Source: Cheilinus undulatus (taxonomy: Eukaryota > Chordata > Actinopteri > Labriformes > Labridae). Taken from it: a DNA stretch of 64,000 bases. Both the position numbers and the translations under genes were made by a program. The stretch covers positions 34,184,151 to 34,248,150 of the forward strand of contig NC_054877.1 of assembly GCF_018320785.1 (NCBI RefSeq), in the 5' to 3' direction. This document shows positions 56,711 to 64,000 of this stretch, piece by piece. Below the pieces are notes generated by a model. It was given only the letters and a program-made list of their open reading frames with translations. It made no database searches and had not been told where the DNA came from. The stretch's first letter is position 1. Each line of letters begins with the position of its first letter.

Positions 56711-57472
56711 TTTGATTTTACCTGGCTAATTAGCAAAGTCAGTGGTTTGCCCGTCCCGCCTATGAGGTCCCGCCCCAGCCTGGCTCGTGTAGTGATTGAC
56801 AGCACTGTTAGGGCTCTCTGAGCCTGTCAGCCCATGATTTATTGACAATGACAAACAATGGACCAATAATATGTGTCAACACACTGCTAGCCCTCTGTAG
56901 CCAATGATGAGCGGCTGGCAGGCCCAATTGGAGGGAATTTAGAAAATGAAGAAACTTTCAGCGCCCCACATAGGTAGGCCATGTCAAAATAATAATTAAA
57001 AAAAAAAAAAAAAAGGAAAAATTTAGTGGACTGGACTGCCAGATGGACTGCCAGATGGCCAGTCCACCCCTGCTCACGATATACAGATTTGATTGGTTTA
57101 CTAATGCATAGAAATGGTACGGCAGAGGACCACTGAAGCCTCGTGACGTCACACTACCCAGGGCGCAGTGTGGACTAAAACATGGTGGCATCCAGGAAAG
57201 TTAATTAAAACTTTGATTTAAAACTTTATCAAAATGCAGATATCTGGTGAGTTTATTGTTTAATATACATATAAAAGACACAAATATCTATCAAATATTG
57301 TGAATTTGACTGGTCATGCAGAGTTACTTTTAATATTGAATTAATGATCCAGGTAAAGGGCTGGGTACTACACTCAGAAACAACATAAGTAGTAGTTTAA
57401 AAGTTAGTCTGACAGTTTTGCAGGTATATTGCACTAATAATGAATTCTGTGGTGCTTTTAATTTTTTAAATG

Positions 57473-57681
57473 TCAGCATCTATTCCACTTACATGTTGGG
57501 CCTTCAGTCCAGTTTCCAGATATGCAGATGATTGTTTTTTTGCTTTCTTCTCCTTCTACGGTGTATCCCTCTTCACATTCATACTGCACATTTGAATCTG
57601 CAGCAAACACCTCCTTATATTTCTGACCAACAATCACAGCATGTGGGATTTTAGGAGGTTCCCCACATGCAGTGATACTCT
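57473..57681 (-). CDS. CCP3 exon with alternative ends
   Basis: The acceptor gtttacag|AG completes a Lys codon after CCP2. The module reads ITACGEPPKIPH, VQYECEEGYTVEG, TIICISGNWTEGPTC. The last Cys codon lies in TGTAAGTGG, which is either coding (stop TGA at 57473-57475) or a donor. Confidence 0.85.
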
Positions 57682-59821
57682 CTGTAAACAAGATAATAAT
57701 GGTTGTTAACAGGAACAGACAGAAATGGACAGATGACTGGTTGTTGCAGCTGCTGAAACCAGTCTTAGATTTAGTCACTGATATTATTCTCTTGTGGGCT
57801 TAATGGAGGAATGAACTTACTCTCACAGATGGGCACAGAAGTCCAGGTTCCATTCAAGCAAACAGCTGTGGCATCCCAGTTTTTCAGATAAAATCCCTCA
57901 TTACATTTTACTCTTTCTTTTTCCCCCTCCTTAAACCAGCCATCAGAGTCTTCTGTGTATTCTCCATGTGGGATTGTCAAAGGAAGGCAGCCATTTGCGT
58001 CTAGGGAATTAACCAAATGACATTTAAAGATGACTTTTATTATTATTCATAGAGTGCTGTAGAAAAGTATTTTCCCACCTCCTGATTTTATTTTTCAAAT
58101 TTGTCAGAACTACATTTTTCTGATCATCAGAATTGGCTGACTTGCAACAAATACAGTTTGAAGAATGGGATGCCATCCCACAGCAGTGTGTGACCAGGCT
58201 GGTGACCAGCATGAGAAGGATGTTGTGGCTGTGTATGGTTCTTCCACACAGTACGGAGGCTTCTGTTTGTTAAAGGGGACATATTTTATCCTTTTAAGAC
58301 AAGTTTATATTGGTCTCAGAGGTCCCCAAAAATGCTTGTGAAGTTTATTGCTGAAAAAACACTCAAGTATTGGTTTTTTGTATGTCTAAAAACCCATCTG
58401 TTTCAGCCCTTCTCAGAACAAGCTGTTTCTGTAGCCGGATCCCAGGTCTCTTATAGATCGGTCCTCGGTCTATAAGAGACTGTAAGGGATTTGCTTGAAC
58501 CAGAAGTAGTTTCCGATCCACCATCTTAAATCTTAGATCTTAAAACTTAAAGAGAGCTGTTGTTTTTCATAGAAATTCAAAATATACACCAACAAGTTTT
58601 AACAAAGGGAAGCAGAAACTAGAGTGAATCCTTAATCCTGTTGTCCGTGGTTAAACTGATGTCACTGATATGTTGATCAGACTGAATGAAACCAGAGCAG
58701 AAAGGACTACGTCTAAAAAGTAGCTGTGGATCTGGAAATCAAGACTGATTATGTCAGAAATAGATTTGCCTTCCAGCTGTCTCTTGACAAACTTTCTGCA
58801 GTTTCAAATGCCCGCTAAATCGGCCCTCTATCTGTATTATCTTTCACATTGGTCCTAATGCTGGCAGCTATTGCTAGCAGCTACTTCTGCTTTGTATACC
58901 GTTAATAGTTCTTTGTAAGGATGATGACTCATGTGACTTGTAAGACCTGGTGTGTTAAAAGTGAAGGAGTTTTTCCTCCCTTTGGGATCGTTGAGGAGCA
59001 TGTTCTACAAACACAATCATGTTATACTCCTGAAACACTGATGAGCTCCCACATGAGAAGACTAGTTAAGCCATGCTCTTCCTCTATGGGGCTTAATGAC
59101 AGGCCACATACCACCACGCCACCTACTGTTTTGGGAGGTGTAGTCTCGTTAGGGGGGTCAAAATGCCTATTTTATCAGTGGGTTTTATCAGTAATATTTT
59201 ATTGTCAGAAATATACAATGATACAAAATATTTGCAATTTTGGCAGATAATTTGTCAGCAGTGAATCACTCCTTTTGTCTTTATTTTTTAAGTTCAAAAT
59301 GACATTTTGATGCTGGCTTATTGTTTTTTTTGCAAAATGGTAAATATTTTCCTTTGTTTGAATTGACAAACGCAAGCCGTTCTCCTATGTACAGACAATT
59401 GTGCTATTCCTGAGCAGAATGTTCATTTATTACCAAATGCCACTTCAGAGTTTTCTGAACTTTTTCCAGCAGATTAATTAAAAAAAATCTTACCTATACA
59501 TTGGGGTTCAGGCAACCATTTTCCATTTTGACATGTGCTCGTAGCCCACCACCCCTCTGCGGCAGGTTTGCGTCCTCTATCACAGGCATATGTCAGTGTT
59601 GTGTCATGGGAATATGCGGCTTGCTCTGGGACAAAGTAGCCCCCATCCAGGTTGGGAGCAGAACAGGACTGAGCAGCACTTTGAGCTGAAACAGCAAAAG
59701 TGCACATTAAAAATGGGCTAAATGATCAAAGTGTTTCTTATTAATAAAATCTAATGTTCTTACCATAAAGCACTCCAGGAAGCAAACCCAGGAGAAAACA
59801 TAGTAGATATCTCACACACAT
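57473..59821 (-). CDS. Factor-H-like sushi gene: signal peptide and three CCP modules
   Basis: Exons: 59764-59821 (ATG 59819-59821; leader YLLCFLLGLLPGVLY), 59494-59685 (CCP1), 57821-58000 (CCP2) and 57473/57493-57681 (CCP3). Phases are all 1, the rule for CCP exons. Each module has four cysteines and a Trp before the last: NGKWLPEPQC, NGTWTSVPIC, SGNWTEGPTC. If CCP3 is terminal, it ends CKWNRC and TGA, giving 212 residues, with ATTAAA close behind. If CCP3 uses its strong internal donor (ACAT|gtaagt, 57493), it can join the linker and CCP exons at 41986-38719 to give 367 residues. The protein is presumably a secreted complement regulator or a relative such as F13B. The position beside zbtb41/crb1 fits the vertebrate CFH region. 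Confidence 0.85.
57821..58000 (-). CDS. CCP2 exon
   Basis: A 180-nt exon, phase 1 at both ends: NGCLPLTIPHGEY, ERVKCNEGFYLKN, AVCLNGTWTSVPIC. Acceptor ttccctag|AC, donor GAGA|gtaagt. Confidence 0.9.
58001..59493 (-). repeat. Intron with an interspersed repeat
   Basis: 58265-58420 ('gtttatattggtctcagaggtcccca') is the relative of 7835-8020. The remainder to about 59160 may belong to the same element. No CCP exon is seen in this gap. Confidence 0.5.
59494..59685 (-). CDS. CCP1 exon
   Basis: A 192-nt exon: QSCSAPNLDGGYFVP, LTYACDRGRKPAAEG, TSTCQNGKWLPEPQC. Acceptor ctgtttcag|CT joins the signal-peptide exon as Gly-Ala; donor TATAG|gtaaga. Confidence 0.9.
59764..59821 (-). CDS. Signal-peptide exon of the factor-H-like gene
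   Basis: Short exon with MCVRYLLCFLLGLLPGVLY and donor TATG|gtaaga; the leftover G fits CCP1. A leader exon followed by single-module CCP exons is the standard layout of the family. Confidence 0.85.
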
Positions 59822-59829
59822 TTTGTGAA

Positions 59830-61650
59830 GGAATAAAACACAGAAACCAATCACAGCTAAAAACTCAGTTCACAAGTGGACTGGTTAATCATTGTTGCGG
59901 GATTTTCCCAAACATATTAAGAAACAGTAAACATTGCACTGAGCCACTGTCCTCATAATGTTGCTCGGAAATTCAACAAAAGTACACAAATGAGCTTACT
60001 AAAGACACATCAGCCACATTTTGCACAATCATGTTGCTCAACCTCTGTTCCTACGACTGTGAACAAAGTACACAGATCAATAATGTGGACAGGCCTTGCT
60101 TCATTTACTGTTCAACTTTTTTCTCCAATTTTAGTCATTTTCCCAATTTTGAAAATATCTTGCATCATATTTTTTTTTTTTCAGAAATACTGCTTTTTTA
60201 TTTCCCTGAAAAATGTCACACAAAAATCTAAGATACTGTTTCCAGCCAGAGATCAAATCGATCAATATAGCACAAAGATGGGATTTTTTATGGTCAAACT
60301 GTTTAACTTAATTCTCATTATCATAATTATTGATATTATTGTCATACTATTACTACTATTAATAATAATAATAACAAAAATAATACAGTTGTTCTTTTTC
60401 TTCCCCTTATTATCATCATCATTATTAATAGTAGTAGTAATATTAGTGGTGGTGACAGAAAATATACTCAATGCCTGAAGTTGATGTTGGCAACTTGTTT
60501 CAAAAAAGTTGGGACAGAAGTATGTTTACCACGGATGTTTATTTCAACACAATGTAAGCATCTTGGGACTAAAGGCAGTGGTTGATGGGGTAGAAGCCGT
60601 GCATTTTCACTTGCTCGTAATACCAATGAGACTTCTGCACCTGTCCACAGATATTTTGGCCCATGGTGTATGTGGTGCACAGCAGTGGTGGACAGTGAAG
60701 TTTTTGAGTGTTTGTTCTTTAGTCAAGTTTTGACTTTTTACTTTTGTTACACTACATTTGATGGGCAAATACTTTTACACCACTACATTTCTATAGATCC
60801 TCTCACTACTTTTTCTCTGAAGTCAGCTGATTACTTTTTTTTCCCAAAGTCTGCTAAGTGAGACTTTGTCCAACACTGTGGCCCAGTGACTACTTTTCAC
60901 CCTTTAAATAGGCAGACTGACTGATTACAAGTTTGATGCTAATTACAGGGCACACCTCAGTTTAAGATGGAAGACGCCTCCTAAAGTGGTCGAGAACAAG
61001 TGAGCAAAGATCCTGTGGGACTTCTAGATCCAGAATAACAAGATAATGATGGCTAGTCATCCTGACATAGTGCTGGTTGATAAACATCAGAAGACAGCGG
61101 TAGTGATAGATGTAGCTGTACTTAGCAATAGCAACAGGCTAGCTGCAAGCGAGCTAACTAGCAGCAGTGGTTTAAAGTTGTGCAGCTGAGGGAAAGAGGA
61201 TATCCTCTCCTGTCTCGGCTGTGTGGACATATTTCAGACAGACGCCATTGCAGGACGGGCCTTTCTCCTTAGTTTGCTTTTTACGTCTACATCTTTATCT
61301 GCATACAACCACCGTATGAGATCATTCACAGATAAAAAACACTACTTGTTATGGTTGAGGTAGTGCAAAAACATGTTCAACATAGATGTTTGTAGTTATG
61401 TTCCTAATTTAAAGGTAATCAGGGGTCTTAGTTTAAAGAAATGAGACATTTACAACATTAAAAAATGTTATTGTAGTGAAACTCAGGTCTCTTTTCTTTT
61501 TGTTAAAGAAATGTTTTTATTAAATACAGAGACCCGTCAGTAATTTGATTGTAGAAACTGTTTGAAATTTGTGCATAAAATTGCCTGGTATTGATCGTAT
61601 TGTGGCAGATTTTGTGATATCTGAAAACAAAAATACCAATATCATGTCGT
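59830..61650. repeat. Repeat-dominated stretch
   Basis: 60290-60440 is an AT-rich (TTA/ATT)n-like tract. 60485-60660 ends in 'ttcaaaaaagttgggacaga', similar to Tc1-family ends. 60682-60890 starts 'cagtggtggacagtgaagtt' and is a hAT-type MITE fragment related to 40059-41447. No gene is recognised. Confidence 0.5.
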
Positions 61651-61682
61651 ATCTGTATGAAACCGGTGATTTACACCCCTGG

Positions 61683-61970
61683 TAGAGGGCCACTTTGCAC
61701 AAGTAACACCCGTCCAGCGTTCCGGGCCACACAAATTCTCAAGGCAGCTCTATCCTGTCCATGTTGTTCTGCAGCAAAGGCACTTAATGGCATGGTAGAG
61801 GAGTCAGATATCAAGGAAAGATGGTCTGGCTTCTTTGAGGAGTTGTGTCGGGCAGATCTTTTCAGTTGTGAGCTCCAAATATGTGCCGCAGACACAGTGA
61901 GTTTGGACCTACCTGTAAGCTGTGACCCACCAACTGTCAAGGAGACTCAACAGACTCTAATTTTTCTTTA
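61683..61970 (+). pseudogene. LINE ORF2 fragment (endonuclease-RT linker)
   Basis: Open frame with DIKERWSGFFEELCRADLFS and DLPVSCDPPTVKETQQ, the phrase that links endonuclease and reverse transcriptase in fish RTE-like LINEs (KERW..FFEELCRADPP...). Truncated on both sides. Confidence 0.6.
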
Positions 61971-62415
61971 GGTTTTCCAAAAAACACACTCTGGTCAACA
62001 TGATCTTTTATCAGAGATTTTTTTCAGCCCATTGATCCGCTATTTCATTTTCCTGTTGCCAAATGTATTCAGCTCTTTCTTTTTTTTTTCACCCTTGGAA
62101 AGCTAAGCCTGCAAGTTCTTCAAATAGTTCTGTATGTCTCTTCCAATGCCTTTTAAAAATGCCTATTGGCTGTTTCTAATCAGTACCCCTATTGACTGTG
62201 TCAAACAAGCGCTCCCGGTTGCTGTGTAACAGTAGGGCTACTATTGGGGCTGTTTGAATGCAGCCTTTTTATCATTTGTGCCTATTTACCCAACATTGAT
62301 GGCATCTCAAGCTTTTCCAAAAGAGAGGAATCCATTTTTTTATAGATTGATATTTTTTGCAAGGATAGTTTCAGAAAAAAATGAAGACATTAAAGATAAC
62401 AGAGGGGCGCGTAAA

Positions 62416-62421
62416 CTTTAT
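62416..62421 (-). terminator. Possible polyadenylation signal
   Basis: A minus-strand AATAAA about 205 bp beyond the candidate stop at 62627. Confidence 0.3.
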
Positions 62422-62626
62422 TTTGTATGATTCATGTTAAAACTGCGTTTAGAGTTTCTATCGTAAGGAAAGAGCAGACTGTCAAAATCTCATTGATTTT
62501 AAACAAAACAGGAAAAAATCTGGTTTAGAAAAGTGATAAATGTGTCATCATGTGTGTTTTAGAGCTTCTTTTCTGATGTAGGTTTTTCTTAAGCTTCCAT
62601 CTTCATATTTTGTTGGCAGTCCACCA

Positions 62627-62826
62627 TCAGTTCCACTTCAGACAGTATCCCTGATTAGAACACAATGAGTTATTTTACCAGAGTATTATTGAACTTGAAA
62701 CATAGAACATGATCTTTAAAAATGTAACCCGAATCTGACAGAATAAATAAATGAGTTATCATGTGATTCTTTGGGAGGTTAATGACAGACTGATACTTAC
62801 ATAATGGTGATCCCTTGAATTACAGC
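62627..62826 (-). CDS. Candidate 3' end of another minus-strand gene: 26-nt micro-exon plus terminal exon
   Basis: The micro-exon 62801-62826 has a pyrimidine-rich acceptor (gtttttag|GC) and perfect donor (TTAT|gtaagt). The next acceptor taatcag|GG starts a frame of seven codons (GYCLKWN) then TGA at 62627-62629. Entered in phase 1, the micro-exon reads C-N-S-R-D-H-H-Y after completing a codon. The KWN end and the T|GC-style entry recall the CCP3 end. The upstream part would lie beyond this window or in unrecognised exons. Confidence 0.22.
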
Positions 62827-63159
62827 CTAAAAACAACAAAACAAAACAGCAGCACATGAGAGGCATGTCATTACATGGGTGTTTTAAAAAAAAACTGTGC
62901 ATGCAGACTTTTATGAATCAAATCATTATTGTCTGCTCATTCCTCTGCTATCCACACCCTCCATCTTTGTAAAACTTACTGCAACATAGTCATTATTTGC
63001 TGAGGTCAAGAGGGCACACAATGGTAAAGTGACACTGAGAGCCCCCTCTGCTGGCTGAAGGGCAAGCTAGCTCAGGCTTAATGGTGCCCTGATGTTGAGC
63101 AGCTCATTACAGTTAGAATATGATCTTTACCCCCTGGTTTGAATAAATGTCAACATTTT

Positions 63160-63370
63160 GACTTCAGAGTGACAGCCCTGGCTCACACCAATGCTGAGCC
63201 ATAGTGGAGGCCTACAGAAGTGGGGACCAGCTCCTGTACAAACAGGCCAGAAACCCACTAACGAAGGCCATCAGAGTGGCTTAGAGGAGAAACTCTGAGA
63301 AGCTAGAAAAGCAAATTCATAGCCAACAGCCTGTGGGAATGACCTTAAAAGCTTTTCCACCTGGTTTGAA
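63160..63370 (+). pseudogene. LINE reverse-transcriptase fragment
   Basis: A decayed frame reads LLYKQARNPLTKAIRVA, a stop, then SEKLEKQ. This corresponds to the conserved 'YKQARNTLTKAIR.AKR.Y.EKLE' stretch of fish LINEs. Confidence 0.7.
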
Positions 63371-63409
63371 AAGGATAAGGATATGCAAATCCTTAACATT
63401 ACTTAACAT

Positions 63410-64000
63410 TCCTTATTAATCCCCATTTTTATTAATCGTTTATTTAATCTTTATTTAACCAGGAGAAAAAAACTCATTGACATTAAGTATCTCTTTTTCA
63501 AGAGTGTCTTAGCCAAGATAGACAGCAGAACAAAGTTACAAACAACCAATGAGTAGTCATACAAAATGTCACACCAGTACACTAAAAGAGAAACAGCAAG
63601 TATTTGTTAAGATTGACTACAATCAAAACACCTCACACAAAACATCTGCAGACAGATCTGACTGCCTCCATGTCAACCAAACTCCTCTTAAAAGCTTCCA
63701 ATGAGACCAGCTCCCTAATTTTTAGGTGTTTCTGTATCATTCCAGGCAAAGGGAGCAGCAAATTTAAAGGCCTTTTGGCCCAGTTCAGTTCTGACCCTGT
63801 GGACAGATAGAGATCAGAGATTTTAAGTTCCAGATTTCTTCAGATGTCGGTCAGAAGGTATGGAGGTAGAAGCCCAAGAACATTCTTGTGAATAAGACTA
63901 TGCCAGTTTTCTACATGAGGACAGAGAAGACCATCCCACACGCTCATGGCTGTTTAGCTGATTAGATATTTGTTTGATTGAGCAGTCAAACTGATTGTTG
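63410..64000. repeat. Interspersed repeat with 'tttatttaaccagg' start
   Basis: The sequence 'ctttatttaaccaggagaaa...tctctttttcaagagtgtc' is of a kind that recurs in fish genomes. The open frame at 63604-63810 is part of this repeat and shows no protein family. Confidence 0.5.

Larger units (their letters stand above)
45385..57072. mobile_element. Composite hAT-type segment with terminal inverted repeats and near-perfect 8-bp target duplication
   Basis: The left end CAGGGGTGGACTGG at 45385 and right end CCAGTCCACCCCTG ending 57072 are 14-bp inverted repeats. The flanking octamers are CTCATGAT (45377-45384) and CTCACGAT (57073-57080). They differ at one base, explicable by CpG decay, and 8 bp is the hAT target-site length. 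A second copy of the left end lies at 51281. The segment contains the coiled-coil gene 48394-50469, transposase-like remnants near the right end, and several nested elements. It may be one large element carrying a gene or a pile-up of insertions. Confidence 0.5.

Noticed and set aside
51281..57072. A single 5.8-kb hAT element with matching ends
   Set aside because: The inverted ends match but the flanking octamers (ccagaagc and ctcacgat) do not; the left flank at 45377-45384 matches instead.
39167..57493. Direct splicing of CCP3 to the CCP exon at 39167
   Set aside because: Phases allow it, but the T|TC junction would replace the fourth Cys of CCP3 with Phe, breaking the module; a GC- or GT-starting exon or a terminal reading is needed.
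59990..60478. 162-codon plus-strand frame
   Set aside because: Ile/Leu/Val-rich reading of (TTA/ATT)n simple sequence; no start context or family resemblance.

Overview
The window looks like a percomorph-type teleost (bony fish) chromosome. Three kinds of spliced vertebrate gene lie in the arrangement known from human 1q31 (CRB1, ZBTB41, then the factor-H/sushi genes). They sit in AT-rich DNA full of fish-style repeats: Tc1-mariner, hAT elements and MITEs, L2-like LINE pieces and (TATC)n/(TTATC)n arrays. No bacterial, tRNA, rRNA or CRISPR features were seen.

Left part, minus strand (2009-19765): crb1, rebuilt as 7 coding exons whose phases all join, giving a 1009-residue protein. It has a signal peptide, two EGF, LamG, EGF, LamG, two EGF, LamG, five EGF, a hydrophobic segment and a 16-residue tail. 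It lacks the long N-terminal EGF array and the FERM/PDZ-binding ERLI tail of canonical Crumbs. Both ends resemble the CRB1-B isoform reported from mammalian photoreceptors.

Middle, plus strand (about 22500-33170): zbtb41, divergent from crb1. A CpG-containing promoter carries a ZNF143-type motif, a CCAAT box and a GC box. A non-coding first exon is followed by 10 coding exons for a 916-residue BTB plus 13-finger C2H2 protein. A short reading frame overlaps the start codon. One intron holds a dead Tc1-like transposon; a second dead Tc1 element lies downstream.

Right part, minus strand (38719-59821): sushi/CCP (factor-H-like) exons. A signal-peptide exon and three CCP exons lie at 57473-59821, two more CCP exons at 38719-39167, and two candidate Gly/Ser-rich linker exons between. 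They form either one 367-residue gene split by a large insertion, or a 212-residue three-CCP gene plus a second partial gene. ASPM and F13B, which separate ZBTB41 from the CFH genes in human, are not seen between zbtb41 and the first CCP exons.

Between the two CCP blocks is an 11.7-kb segment (45385-57072) bounded by 14-bp hAT-type inverted ends and flanked by 8-bp direct repeats matching at 7 of 8 positions. Inside it is an intronless 691-codon coiled-coil gene (48394-50469, minus) with its own TATA box and polyadenylation signal, plus several nested hAT elements and MITEs. I do not recognise this coiled-coil protein. The possibility that a hAT element carries it is the most novel observation here. 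The right end (59822-64000) is mostly repeats, with a possible small 3' exon pair of another minus-strand gene at 62627-62826.
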